Positions 14,539 through 24,068 of a stretch of DNA of 50,102 bases are shown here, piece after piece. The notes beneath the pieces were generated by a model. The model saw only the letters and a list, made by a program, of their open reading frames with translations. It searched no databases and was not told where the DNA came from. Location: contig JAHJJU010000004.1 of assembly GCA_018822805.1 (NCBI GenBank), positions 1-50,102 on the forward strand. The letters are read 5' to 3'. Each line of letters starts with the position of its first letter. Position 1 is the stretch's first letter. Source of the DNA: a bacterium. Lineage in GTDB: Bacteria > Campylobacterota > Campylobacteria > Campylobacterales > Sulfurovaceae. Both the position numbers and the translations under genes were made by a program.

Positions 14539-17115
14539 ATGAAACAACAATACAAATCTTATAAAGAGAGCTGTACTTTTCTTGAAGAGTGTGTCGAAAA
14601 ATATCCCGATTTAATCAGCATTGAAAATATTGGAACTACATGGGAAAACAGACCCATTATTTTGGCTACCATCTCACTTAATGTTACCTATTCTCGTTTA
14701 AAACCTGCCCTACTCTATACGGGAACAGCCCATGCTCGTGAATGGATTGGACATGAATTGGGTATTGAGTTTATCGACTATCTTCTTAAGAATTATCGAA
14801 GTAATCCTCAAATATTAGAAGTGCTTAGTCAAAATACCCTCTACCTTGTTCCTTGTCTTAACCCTGATGGATTTGAGTACAGCAGAAAGCACTTCTCTTT
14901 TTGGAGAAAAAACCGACGCAATAACGGTGATGGAAGCTATGGAGTGGATCTTAACCGTAACTTTGAAATTGGATACCAAAAAAACACCAATACTTCAAGT
15001 AATGTTTACAGTGGTCCCCACCCCTTTTCAGAACCTGAAACACAGGCCATAAAAAACTTTGTTGATACGCATAACAACATTACAATAGCACTCGACTACC
15101 ACTCTCAAGGTAACGTCTTTTTTCCTGCACATAAGTTTAACCATGAAAATGAAATAGACGGAACCGATATGAATGCCCTTTGTGCCAATATGAATTACCA
15201 CATTCATAAAGTAACAGGACGACACTATGGAATTAACCGTGGTAAGCCACCTACAAAACTTATCTCCGGATCAGGTCGAGAATACTACTACTCAAAAGGT
15301 ATTCTTGCTGTTGTTGTTGAAGTTGGAACACGAAACATCCCGGACTACATACAAAATATGTCTGAATCGGTCAATGAAAATATTCCTGCACTGCTCCATG
15401 CATTGGGTGAAGCAAAAAGTTACAGTCGTATAGCACCAAAACGAGTGGACAACTTTCATCTAGAATCATTTTCGGATAACGATTGTCATTTGGCATGGGA
15501 GTATGAAGAGAACCCGAATATCTATTTTGAAATTTATAGAAGTTTAAATAACAAAATGGCATGTAACCACTCTTCACTGATTGCGACAACCTGCAACAAA
15601 AATTTTATGGACCTTAATCTACACAGTGGAACCATGTATTTTTATTACATCCGTGCTGTAGATAAATTGACAAAAACCAAGTCAGCATTTGCTCCAAAAG
15701 TAAAATTAAAAACACTATTAAAAGAGAATGAATTTTTTAGAACCATTTTTCCCAACGCTTCAGAGGTAGGATATGTGGCTGAAAAATCACCTGAAGCCAA
15801 TCATGGACACTTTGGTGTCAACTCACTCAAAGTTGGAGTAAGCGAAGGAAGAGGTATCTCCTATGGAGTCATGACTTTTGATTTGAAGAGTATTCCTAAA
15901 AATGCTATTATTTTAGATACAAAGGTTTCACTCTATCCTCTGAATCGTGTTTCAGCTAAAATTGAAAAATATGGTGAATGGTCATTGTCCATTATTGATC
16001 AAGAGAGCATTTCCAACATACGAGATTTTGATCAAGTGCATAATGCTACACACATTAAAACCATTGGAGCGAGTATTCCTTCTGAAAAATTAACCCAAGG
16101 TATTTGGTCGCATTGGGATTGTAATGAATTTGAAAAGAATATGATTCAACAACAGTTAAAAAAAGGGAAAATGACCCTAAAACTTGAAGGACCGACCACC
16201 TTACCGGTAGGACGAGACTCACAAATTATGGTTTTTGATTTAGGTTACGGTAATGAAGGGGGAGGTCTACACTACCGACCTTCTATCGATATCAAATATA
16301 CTGTACCGAGTGAAGAGGTCACCATAGACCTTCAAAACTCAATGACCATTTCACCCAACAACATCACACCTGAAGCTATGGCCTGTGGATTTAACAAAAA
16401 TGATGAAAAAATCTACGCCTATATGTCTTTTGATTTATCAACCCTTCCCGATCCTGATGAAGCCGTTATTACCGATGCATGGATACAAATCGAAAATACT
16501 TCTACTGTTAAAAACAAAATCGATATTCGTTACAACGTTGAGTTTGTAGACTTAGAAGAGTTTTCTTACCAAGATATTAGAGAACGAGAACGTATAGAGT
16601 TCATTGGTTATGAAGTAAGTTCAGCAGAATTGGGAACAAAAAAAGAACATCACTTTATTTTTGATCACTACTCCAAACTCGCATTGGAAGAGAAACAGAG
16701 AAAGGCAGAAGAAGCAAAATTTGTAATACATCCAACCTCTGTACACAGTCGTAACCATGTTATTAATTGGGCTCATGAGGGTAAAAAAGCTGCTAAATTA
16801 AAAATTAAATACATTAAACGAAGAAAATGTCCTCTTCCTTCACCCGTAAATCTAAAGACTTCTGTAGAAAATAAATTGGTTAAAATATCTTGGGACAAAA
16901 TAAATGATAATGACCTTGTCGGTTACTACGTGGTCCGAAATCGTTGGCATATTCCTAGAAATCCATTTGATGGAGTTAAACTCTATGCCGGTCCGGATAA
17001 CTTCACCTTTGATAATTTTGGTTCAACAAAAATAGATAAATATTTTTCTGTATTTACCTATGATAATGTTCCTAATTACAGTGAGCCTGCATTTATCGAA
17101 TATAACGCAAAATAA
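14539..17115 (+). CDS. M14 zinc carboxypeptidase with DNRLRE-like and Fn3-like domains
   Basis: The first 290 or so residues are an M14 carboxypeptidase. The zinc ligands are H65 and E68 (TAHAREW) and H188 (LDYHSQG), the substrate arginine lies in NRNF, and the catalytic base is E261 (VVVEVGTR). Next comes an Fn3-like segment (about 300-395), one or two DNRLRE/CBM96-like beta domains (about 400-690, with VGYVAEKS and GVMTFDLKSIP), and a last Fn3-like module (about 770-858). Such architecture usually belongs to secreted enzymes, yet no signal peptide is visible at the start. It follows the ATP-grasp operon by 163 bases across a hairpin, so it may have its own promoter. Confidence 0.88.
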   Translation: MKQQYKSYKESCTFLEECVEKYPDLISIENIGTTWENRPIILATISLNVTYSRLKPALLYTGTAHAREWIGHELGIEFIDYLLKNYRSNPQILEVLSQNTLYLVPCLNPDGFEYSRKHFSFWRKNRRNNGDGSYGVDLNRNFEIGYQKNTNTSSNVYSGPHPFSEPETQAIKNFVDTHNNITIALDYHSQGNVFFPAHKFNHENEIDGTDMNALCANMNYHIHKVTGRHYGINRGKPPTKLISGSGREYYYSKGILAVVVEVGTRNIPDYIQNMSESVNENIPALLHALGEAKSYSRIAPKRVDNFHLESFSDNDCHLAWEYEENPNIYFEIYRSLNNKMACNHSSLIATTCNKNFMDLNLHSGTMYFYYIRAVDKLTKTKSAFAPKVKLKTLLKENEFFRTIFPNASEVGYVAEKSPEANHGHFGVNSLKVGVSEGRGISYGVMTFDLKSIPKNAIILDTKVSLYPLNRVSAKIEKYGEWSLSIIDQESISNIRDFDQVHNATHIKTIGASIPSEKLTQGIWSHWDCNEFEKNMIQQQLKKGKMTLKLEGPTTLPVGRDSQIMVFDLGYGNEGGGLHYRPSIDIKYTVPSEEVTIDLQNSMTISPNNITPEAMACGFNKNDEKIYAYMSFDLSTLPDPDEAVITDAWIQIENTSTVKNKIDIRYNVEFVDLEEFSYQDIRERERIEFIGYEVSSAELGTKKEHHFIFDHYSKLALEEKQRKAEEAKFVIHPTSVHSRNHVINWAHEGKKAAKLKIKYIKRRKCPLPSPVNLKTSVENKLVKISWDKINDNDLVGYYVVRNRWHIPRNPFDGVKLYAGPDNFTFDNFGSTKIDKYFSVFTYDNVPNYSEPAFIEYNAK

Positions 17116-17192
17116 TTTTTCATGGATTTGATCGAACCTACGGCTTACTAAAACTATGTTAAAATTCCGAAAATTTTTACAAAGGAATTTAT

Positions 17193-18776
17193 GTGATTAA
17201 TCTCCAAAATTATTCTACTCAAAACATAAAAAACGATGTTCTTTCAGGGGCATTGGTGGCTGTCGCTCTAATTCCTGAAGCCATTGCATTTTCAGCCATA
17301 GCAGGGGTAAACCCCATGGTTGGATTGTATGCTGCATTTATTATTGGTCTTGTGACCTCCATACTTGGTGGTAAACCGGGTATGATTTCCGGTGCTACGG
17401 GTGCTGTGGCTATTGTTTTTGTCTCTTTAGGTGTCGCTGTTAAAGCTTTATACCCTGAACTTGATAAAGAAGCTCTCTCTATGATGATACTACACCATAT
17501 TCTTATTGCGTCTATTTTTGCCGGACTCTTTCAAATTGCCGTTGGCTTACTTAAAATGGGTAAATTTATCCGTTTGGTTCCTCAACCTGCCATGTTTGGT
17601 TTTGTAAATGGTCTTGCTATTGTCATTGCTTTAGCACAATTTAAATTTTTAGCACCTGCGAATGTGGAAAGCCTAGCATGGATAGATGTTGTAAAAAACA
17701 GTTTCACTGAAAACCATATGATGTACGCACTCATTGCTGCAACGATGCTCATTATGCACTTTTTACCAAAGGTTACAAAAGCTGTTCCTGCCGGTTTGGT
17801 AGCGATTATTGGTTTAACCCTTGTTATCTACTTTACAAGTGTTGACACAAAAATGGTAGGACAGCTCTTTGGAGATATGACATCTATTTCACTTCCACAC
17901 TTTATCATGCCAAATACCGACCTCTTCACCATGCAGTCTATGTATATTATTATTCCTACAGCATTTTTGGTTGCAATGGTTGGTTTAATTGAGTCACTGC
18001 TTACCCTTTCTGTTCTCGATGAGATGAGTGGTACAAAAGGTTCAGGAAACAAAGAGTGTGTTGCTCAAGGAATCGGTAATGTCTGTTCAGGTTCATTTGG
18101 TGGTATGGCAGGTTGTGCAATGATTGGTCAAAGTATTATTAACTACTCTTCAGGTGGGTTAGGACGTCTCTCTTCATTTGTTGCTGCTGTACTTTTAATG
18201 GTATTGGTAGTGAGTTTCTTTAATGTTATTGCAATTATTCCTGTGGCTGTACTCATCGGTATTATGTTCATGGTAAGTATTGGTACTTTTGAGTTCTCAA
18301 GTTTACGAAGAATCAAACACATGCCTAAAGCTGATGCTTTTGTTCTTTTGGCTGTAACCATTATTACCGTATTTGCTGATTTGGCGATTGCTGTTATTGC
18401 CGGTATTATTATCTCTGCATTGGTATTTGCTTGGGAAAATGCAAAAATTCATGCAAGCATCGAAAGTAATGAAGAGGGTAAAAAAGTATACCGATTAAAC
18501 GGTCCTTTATTCTTTGCTTCGGTTACCTCATTTGCTGAACAATTTAATGTTGAAAATGACCCTGAAGAAGTCATTATAGATTTTAAAAATGCCAGAGTCA
18601 TGGACAGTTCAGGAGCAGAAGCAATTGATAACCTTACCGAAAAGTACAAACAAGAAGGAAAAAAGCTAACCCTTAGACACTTATCAAATGACTGTAAAAA
18701 AGTCTTAAAAATAGCAGGACCTTTCTGTACCTATGAAGAAGATGATCCTACGTATAAAGTTGCTGTAAACCAGTAA
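17193..18776 (+). CDS. SulP-family anion transporter with STAS domain
   Basis: The 527-residue inner-membrane protein starts with about 400 residues of hydrophobic helices typical of SulP/SLC26 carriers, including ALIPEAIAFSAIAGVNPMVGLYAAF near the N-terminus. It ends in a cytoplasmic STAS domain (about residues 430-527, with VIIDFKNARVMDSSGAEAI). SulP proteins move sulfate, bicarbonate or dicarboxylates; the substrate cannot be decided here, although bicarbonate uptake would suit a carbon-fixing member of this phylum. The start is GTG 17193, with AGGA six bases upstream; the overlapping ATG at 17191 reads straight into TGA. It converges on the bioV operon. Confidence 0.93.
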   Translation: MINLQNYSTQNIKNDVLSGALVAVALIPEAIAFSAIAGVNPMVGLYAAFIIGLVTSILGGKPGMISGATGAVAIVFVSLGVAVKALYPELDKEALSMMILHHILIASIFAGLFQIAVGLLKMGKFIRLVPQPAMFGFVNGLAIVIALAQFKFLAPANVESLAWIDVVKNSFTENHMMYALIAATMLIMHFLPKVTKAVPAGLVAIIGLTLVIYFTSVDTKMVGQLFGDMTSISLPHFIMPNTDLFTMQSMYIIIPTAFLVAMVGLIESLLTLSVLDEMSGTKGSGNKECVAQGIGNVCSGSFGGMAGCAMIGQSIINYSSGGLGRLSSFVAAVLLMVLVVSFFNVIAIIPVAVLIGIMFMVSIGTFEFSSLRRIKHMPKADAFVLLAVTIITVFADLAIAVIAGIIISALVFAWENAKIHASIESNEEGKKVYRLNGPLFFASVTSFAEQFNVENDPEEVIIDFKNARVMDSSGAEAIDNLTEKYKQEGKKLTLRHLSNDCKKVLKIAGPFCTYEEDDPTYKVAVNQ

Positions 18777-18785
18777 AAAACCCTT

Positions 18786-18806
18786 CACTTCCCGAACAAG
18801 GAAGTG
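18786..18806 (-). terminator. Terminator after the aroB-bioV operon
   Basis: A 7-bp perfect stem, CACTTCC (18786-18792) with GGAAGTG (18800-18806), has a seven-base loop. Read on the minus strand it is followed by AAGGG and six T residues, so it best serves the bioV operon. It also lies just after the SulP stop. Confidence 0.65.
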
Positions 18807-18807
18807 G

Positions 18808-19317
18808 CTACTTTAATAAGTGCCCTAATTCTTTAAACATATATACCGTAGTCAACTTAGAAAAGAACTCTAAACTTTTTTTTGCATCTACTATTTTGTC
18901 TTTTTCACCCATAAAAACTTCTATCGTAACTCCACGATCTATCAGTTCTAAGATTTTTTCCAGGTCCCACACATAACTTAATAAAGCTTCTAACGCTTCA
19001 ACTGTTCCAGTATTAAGATAATCATATAAGTTGATAGTAGAAGGATACGCAACATTTTTTAAAAACTGCTCCGTATAGGCTTTTTCATCTGCTTTATAGT
19101 AACGAAGTTGGGTTCGAATAAAAGATTTTTTATGGTTTTGAAAAAAAGCAGGAGAAAGTAAAATAAGTCGGTCTATACGTTCTGTACTCTTGTAAACATA
19201 TTCAAATGCCTTTTGTGCTCCATAAGAGAAACCGGCGACACAAAAGTCACTCTCTATAAGTTCTTCTTTAAAAAAGATTTCCTCGCCTTTTAAAGCAAAA
19301 CCATGAAAATAGAGCAC
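18808..19317 (-). CDS. bioV: Pimelyl-ACP methyl ester esterase BioV-like
   Basis: This small alpha/beta hydrolase (169 aa) has a nucleophile elbow GFSYGA (about residues 29-34), an acid in MGEKDKIVD, and a C-terminal histidine in KELGHLLK. The minimal size and the operon position after the FtsH-like gene match what I recall of BioV, the Helicobacter enzyme that frees pimeloyl-ACP from its methyl ester for biotin synthesis. The start is GTG, overlapping the FtsH-like stop codon by one base (TAGTG on the minus strand), so translation is coupled. The hydrolase fold is sure; the BioV role depends on family and context. Confidence 0.75.
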   Translation of the reverse strand: MLYFHGFALKGEEIFFKEELIESDFCVAGFSYGAQKAFEYVYKSTERIDRLILLSPAFFQNHKKSFIRTQLRYYKADEKAYTEQFLKNVAYPSTINLYDYLNTGTVEALEALLSYVWDLEKILELIDRGVTIEVFMGEKDKIVDAKKSLEFFSKLTTVYMFKELGHLLK

Positions 19318-20972
19318 TAAAAGAGTTCATCCATAATTTTTTTAGTCTGTTCAGCTGTAATCGATTCATTCTCTAATAAATAAACCGTTACTTGATCAAC
19401 CACTACTTCCAATTTAGAAAGCAAGCTTTTAACTTCCCCAGTTGCTTCAGTTAAAAGAGTTTGAATTTGCCCGGAAGATCCAAAATACTCCTCAGTCATA
19501 GCAAACTCTTCTATAATCTTATGGGTTAAAACTTTAGCCTCTTTTATATCCTCTTTCGCATTTGTAAAAAGTTCATTATAGATCTTATGTGTTGCAATAC
19601 GACCGGACAACAGAACCTTCAACTCATTTTCTAAAATAGTTTTAGAGAGAATTTCGTTATGATGAGGGATAAAACTTGAAGAGATAATACCTATCTTATC
19701 ATACTCAACCTCTAGCCATGAAGCTGTTACTGCTTTGGCTGCTTGATAGAGTGCTTGAATTTTTCGTTCTTGGGGATTAAACGTTTGAATTTTATGTTTA
19801 CCCAAAAGCACTTTATCTTTTACAGCTTCAATATCGGAATTTTCAATACGTTTTTTTCCCATACGTAAGGCATAAAGAGCAGCTTCATTAATCAATGTCG
19901 CCAACGCTGCTGAATTAAATCCAATGGTCATTTTAGCAATAGCATCAACAGTAACACTATGCTTTTTATCTTTCAAATAGAGTTTTAACGTACTCGCACG
20001 CTCTTCAAAATTAGGTAAACCGATATGCACACGTCGGTCAAAACGTCCTGCACGAAGCAGTGCTTCATCTAAAACTTCTATTTTATTCGTAGCAGCGATG
20101 ACCATAACACCTGAACTCTCTTCAAAACCATCCATCTCTGTTAAAAGCTGATTGAGCGTGGCTTCTCTCTCTTCATTGTTGTGTCCACCACGGCTTTTAC
20201 CTACAGCATCTATCTCATCTATAAAAATAATACTTGGTGCCATCTCTTTGGCTTTTATAAAAAGTTCAGAGACCCTTTTAGCACCCATACCTACATAAAT
20301 TTGTACAAATGAAGCAGCACTTTGATAGAAAAAAGGAACATCAGCTTCACCTGCTACAGCTTTAGCAATGAGTGTTTTACCCACACCCGGAGGGCCTACT
20401 AAAAGTACCCCTTTTGGTAGACGAATATCAAACTCACGATATTTAGCAGGATAACGAAGAAAATCAATAATCTCTTCTAACTCCTCTTTGACGCCTTCAA
20501 CTCCTGCAACATCGGAGAAATTAACGGTTGAATGTTGTGCTTGAATCACTTGTCTACTAGCTGCTTCCTCCTGAGCTTCAAGTTGTTTGTTATTTATAAA
20601 CTCCTCTTGTGCTTTACGACTTGAACGCATCATGTATAAAATATAAAACATGGTTGAAAGAAGAACAATAAAAAGAATCATATCCATGGTTTCAGTAGAC
20701 TCTTCATCATACTCCACCAATGTTTTATCAAAAAGTTTTTCTTTATCTAAAGCATCTTTGGCTACTTTATAAATATTATCCTTTGTATGTAAATAGACAT
20801 ACGGTTCTTTGATCAATACCCGTACTAATGTAGTACTTTCAATAAGCTTCATGGCTTCTTGTTTATCAATAATTTTAGAACTTTTCTCCCAACTCGAAAA
20901 GGTTAAGATACCTACTAAAACAACAAAGGTAAGAATAATAATTTTTACATTTTTACTAATAGACTGCCACAT
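19317..20972 (-). CDS. FtsH-like AAA protein lacking the protease active site
   Basis: The 551-residue protein has an FtsH layout: two N-terminal membrane helices (about 11-25 and 96-113), a periplasmic segment, an AAA domain with Walker A GPPGVGKT (193-200), Walker B IIFIDEID (248-255) and the second region of homology ending GRFDRR (309-314), then an M41-like helical domain. The zinc motif HExxH is replaced by QAAKA (410-414), so it should have ATPase but not protease activity. Orthologues, such as Helicobacter HP0286 as I recall, occupy the same operon position. It overlaps mtaB by 17 bases and bioV by one. A true FtsH must lie elsewhere. Confidence 0.9.
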   Translation of the reverse strand: MWQSISKNVKIIILTFVVLVGILTFSSWEKSSKIIDKQEAMKLIESTTLVRVLIKEPYVYLHTKDNIYKVAKDALDKEKLFDKTLVEYDEESTETMDMILFIVLLSTMFYILYMMRSSRKAQEEFINNKQLEAQEEAASRQVIQAQHSTVNFSDVAGVEGVKEELEEIIDFLRYPAKYREFDIRLPKGVLLVGPPGVGKTLIAKAVAGEADVPFFYQSAASFVQIYVGMGAKRVSELFIKAKEMAPSIIFIDEIDAVGKSRGGHNNEEREATLNQLLTEMDGFEESSGVMVIAATNKIEVLDEALLRAGRFDRRVHIGLPNFEERASTLKLYLKDKKHSVTVDAIAKMTIGFNSAALATLINEAALYALRMGKKRIENSDIEAVKDKVLLGKHKIQTFNPQERKIQALYQAAKAVTASWLEVEYDKIGIISSSFIPHHNEILSKTILENELKVLLSGRIATHKIYNELFTNAKEDIKEAKVLTHKIIEEFAMTEEYFGSSGQIQTLLTEATGEVKSLLSKLEVVVDQVTVYLLENESITAEQTKKIMDELF

Positions 20973-22203
20973 TTTTGTCGCCTTTTATTGTTGCATTTTC
21001 TATGTTTAACCAATTAGAAGTTAAATCTTCCATAGAGCTAACTTCTATTTTATTAAAGTATTGATCATAGCCATGATAGACGCCATTATTACCCTGTTCT
21101 ATCAAAACTTCTAAATTTTGATGATGTTTTTGTCTAAATTGTAAATTTTTCTCTTTAATCAAAGCTGTTAACTCTCGATGACGCTCTTTTGCAATGTCTC
21201 CTTTTACTTCCGGTTTCATGGTCGCAGAAGGAGTATTGTCACGTTTAGAATATGAAAAAGCATGTACATGGGTTAATGGCAATTGCCGTACACGCTCAAT
21301 GGCTTGGCTCCACTCTTTCTCATCTTCACCAGGATGTCCTACAATATAGTCGGTTCCTAAACCATAGCCATGAGATGCCAACTCTTCCAACAAAAGAATA
21401 TCACTTTTAAACTCATTGCGTCGATTCATAAGTTTCAGCATTTTATCTGCAGTATGTTGCAAAGCCACATGCAGATGTTTTGCCATCCATGGCTCAGATA
21501 AAAGCTCTTTAAACTCAGCATCGATTTGAATAGGCTCTAAACTCCCTATCCGAACACGACGTACACCACGAATCATGCTCATACGCTTAAGCAATTTCGC
21601 CATAGAAGAGTTTTGATCTTGTCCGTAACTTCCTACATTGGTACCTGTTAAAATGAATTCACCAAAACCATTGGCTGCTAGTTTTTCAATTTGGATTAAA
21701 ATATCTTCTTCTTTATGACTTCTTGCATCACCACGAACTGAAGGGATAATACAGTATGAGCATCGAAAATCACAGCCCTCTTGAATCTTAATGAATGCCC
21801 TACTCTTACCAACAAATTCTTCTACTATGGTTGAGTCAATATGTTTTAGATCACCAATTTGATAAAAAGGTTTTTCATATTTTAAAATATCATTTATTTT
21901 TTCTTTTTCAGAATGCCCTATAACCCCAAAAATCTTTTTGTCTTCAAAGAGTGACTCGCCTTTTGAGTGAGAACCACAACCTGCTAAAATAACTTTTGCA
22001 TTAGGGTTCTTACGTGTAGAGCCATTGATATAGGCACGAACAGATGAGTCTGCACCATTGGTAACCGTACAAGAATTTACCATGATTACATCTGCTTCAT
22101 CTTCATTGAGTGTTAATTCAAAATCTTTTAATTTTGACATCATTACTTGGGTATCGAACTGATTGGTTCGACATCCAAAGGTTTTAAAATATACTTTTTG
22201 CAT
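20956..22203 (-). CDS. mtaB: tRNA ms2t6A37 methylthiotransferase MtaB
   Basis: This radical-SAM enzyme adds a methylthio group to t6A at position 37 of tRNAs reading ANN codons. The 415-residue protein shows the three N-terminal cluster cysteines (FGCRTNQ, NSCTVTN, AGCGSHS) and the radical-SAM CxxxCxxC in GCDFRCSYCIIP. The KTFGCRTNQFD opening and domain order are those of the MtaB branch rather than MiaB or RimO. A TRAM-like C-terminal segment is present. It starts two bases after the MscS-like stop and overlaps the FtsH-like gene, so it is in the middle of the aroB operon. Confidence 0.92.
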   Translation of the reverse strand: MQKVYFKTFGCRTNQFDTQVMMSKLKDFELTLNEDEADVIMVNSCTVTNGADSSVRAYINGSTRKNPNAKVILAGCGSHSKGESLFEDKKIFGVIGHSEKEKINDILKYEKPFYQIGDLKHIDSTIVEEFVGKSRAFIKIQEGCDFRCSYCIIPSVRGDARSHKEEDILIQIEKLAANGFGEFILTGTNVGSYGQDQNSSMAKLLKRMSMIRGVRRVRIGSLEPIQIDAEFKELLSEPWMAKHLHVALQHTADKMLKLMNRRNEFKSDILLLEELASHGYGLGTDYIVGHPGEDEKEWSQAIERVRQLPLTHVHAFSYSKRDNTPSATMKPEVKGDIAKERHRELTALIKEKNLQFRQKHHQNLEVLIEQGNNGVYHGYDQYFNKIEVSSMEDLTSNWLNIENATIKGDKNVAVY

Positions 22204-22205
22204 TA

Positions 22206-24068
22206 TTAGACTCCCCTACCTTTTGAATCATATTCATTTTTAGGTCTATTTGAATCTACTCGATGTTCTTGTGTAGGCTCTTCACCCTCAGCTAAAGGCA
22301 GTTTAGGAGCCGGCTTATCCATATAAAGAGATTGACTTGGCAAAGCAAGAAAAATATCATCTTCTTCATTTAGTCTTGTTAAAATTTCCATAGAAATGGT
22401 ACTTCTTAGCGTCAATGTTGCATAAGCATTGGTTAAATACCATGCCGAAATACGTACTCCATAGCTGTCCATAAAACCAAAGATACGAGGTTCAACAGCC
22501 GTATTTCTCATACTGTATTTACTGCGTAGTTTATTAAGTTGCTTTCGCGTCATATCGGTATAGCCTTTTGAGTACTTTCGTGTAACGTCTTTAGCAATGT
22601 GTTGAGCTTTAGCAACATTCGAATCAAAAGTAATTAAAAAATCTATACCGTCCCAAACGGTTTTCAATCCGGAATGCGAATAGTTTGCAATCATATCGGT
22701 AAAAATATAATTGTTTGGTATAAATATAATTCTACCTGCACGTCTGTTTAATGTGGTGGTTGTTAAGGTCACATCTTCATGTAAAGTCATACGTAAAATA
22801 GAAATATCAACCACATCTCCTACATACTCAACACCATCTTTAAAAAACTTAACTCTGTCCCCAACATGAATGGAACCCGAAACTAAAATAACAAACCATC
22901 CAATTATACTCATGAACCAATCTTTTAATGCAATAGCAATACCGGCTGATGCAAAAGAGAGTACTGTAACCAAGTGTTCAATATTTTCCAAATAGCTAAA
23001 AAGTAAAATGGTAAATACCAAAACTATAAATAAGGAATTAATAACCTTATTGGTTCCATAAAAAAGCTCATTATCTGACATGTACTTTTTAACCAAATAT
23101 TTGATAAAAAAGAAAAAGAGTAAAATGAATAAAATAATAGAACCTGTAATAATCGACTTCTCTATCTCATTATCAATTCCATGATCAATGTTTAAATTAA
23201 TTTGAGCTACTTTTTGCTCAAATGCCGATACCGATGTTTCAAAAATGGCTAAAGTCCGTTCAAAGTCCACCAGTTTATGTTCAGTAGCTCTTAGTTCATC
23301 CACATAATTATTATAAATTTCACCTCGTGTTTTAACAACCAATTCTTGTAAAAGAATACTTTTTTGATACAACTTGGCTATAGCATTATTCAAGGTTTTG
23401 TAACGTTGAGCATACTCTTCTTTAACTGTGGTTAACTGCTTTTGAAAAGACATTACTTTAATAATATCTATAGGATTCGTAATCGTAGGTTCTTCGCCTA
23501 TTTCCGGAGATGTAACCAGTTTCTTAAAGGGATCATCTTTATACTCTTTAAGTTGTGAAAGTTTCCCTTCAATGGTCTGATACTCTCCTTTTATTTTTTG
23601 ATATTCAATCTTCTCTTTTTTACTTAATGAAGATTTATTTTTAAAAAGTCTAATTTTATCATTTAAAGATTGAAGTTGAATATCCAAAGATTGATAGGTC
23701 TCATGATTGTAATAGAGGCTTGCCCAAATATTGTCTTTGAGTAAATGTTCATCAATCTCTTTTTTTTGAGCAACCAATACATTAATCCGTGCTGTTAATG
23801 CAAGTTCTGCTTCAGCCTCTTTCTTTTGTTTTTCTAACTCTTGTTTAACTCTTTCAACTTTTAATTGGTTTTCTTTAATTTTCTCTTGTAGATTTTTCTC
23901 TTCTTCAAGCTCTTTCTTGCTATTTGATCTGTTTGTCTCTTTCGATTTATTTGTCTCTTCCGTCGAAGTAAGTAAATTCGTTATCGCCGTTTTTACCTGT
24001 GCCGTTAAATTAGAATCGGCAGAAACCACTTGAGTAAAAAGAAGAAAAAAGAGTAAAATTAATTTCAT
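22206..24068 (-). CDS. MscS-family mechanosensitive channel with long coiled-coil N-terminus
   Basis: The 620-residue protein has a signal peptide (about residues 1-18), a long charged coiled-coil periplasmic region (about 20-300), membrane helices from about 305 to 410, then an MscS beta domain (GDRVKFFKDGVEYVGDVVDIS) with a C-terminal cytoplasmic vestibule. The pore-helix region (VLSFASAGIAIALKDWFMS) has the small-residue pattern of MscS TM3. The last 40 residues are hydrophilic and proline-rich. It is coupled to aroB by a TAATG overlap and is followed by mtaB, the order known in Helicobacter (HP0283-HP0285, from memory). One of four MscS-like proteins in this window. Confidence 0.88.
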   Translation of the reverse strand: MKLILLFFLLFTQVVSADSNLTAQVKTAITNLLTSTEETNKSKETNRSNSKKELEEEKNLQEKIKENQLKVERVKQELEKQKKEAEAELALTARINVLVAQKKEIDEHLLKDNIWASLYYNHETYQSLDIQLQSLNDKIRLFKNKSSLSKKEKIEYQKIKGEYQTIEGKLSQLKEYKDDPFKKLVTSPEIGEEPTITNPIDIIKVMSFQKQLTTVKEEYAQRYKTLNNAIAKLYQKSILLQELVVKTRGEIYNNYVDELRATEHKLVDFERTLAIFETSVSAFEQKVAQINLNIDHGIDNEIEKSIITGSIILFILLFFFFIKYLVKKYMSDNELFYGTNKVINSLFIVLVFTILLFSYLENIEHLVTVLSFASAGIAIALKDWFMSIIGWFVILVSGSIHVGDRVKFFKDGVEYVGDVVDISILRMTLHEDVTLTTTTLNRRAGRIIFIPNNYIFTDMIANYSHSGLKTVWDGIDFLITFDSNVAKAQHIAKDVTRKYSKGYTDMTRKQLNKLRSKYSMRNTAVEPRIFGFMDSYGVRISAWYLTNAYATLTLRSTISMEILTRLNEEDDIFLALPSQSLYMDKPAPKLPLAEGEEPTQEHRVDSNRPKNEYDSKGRGV

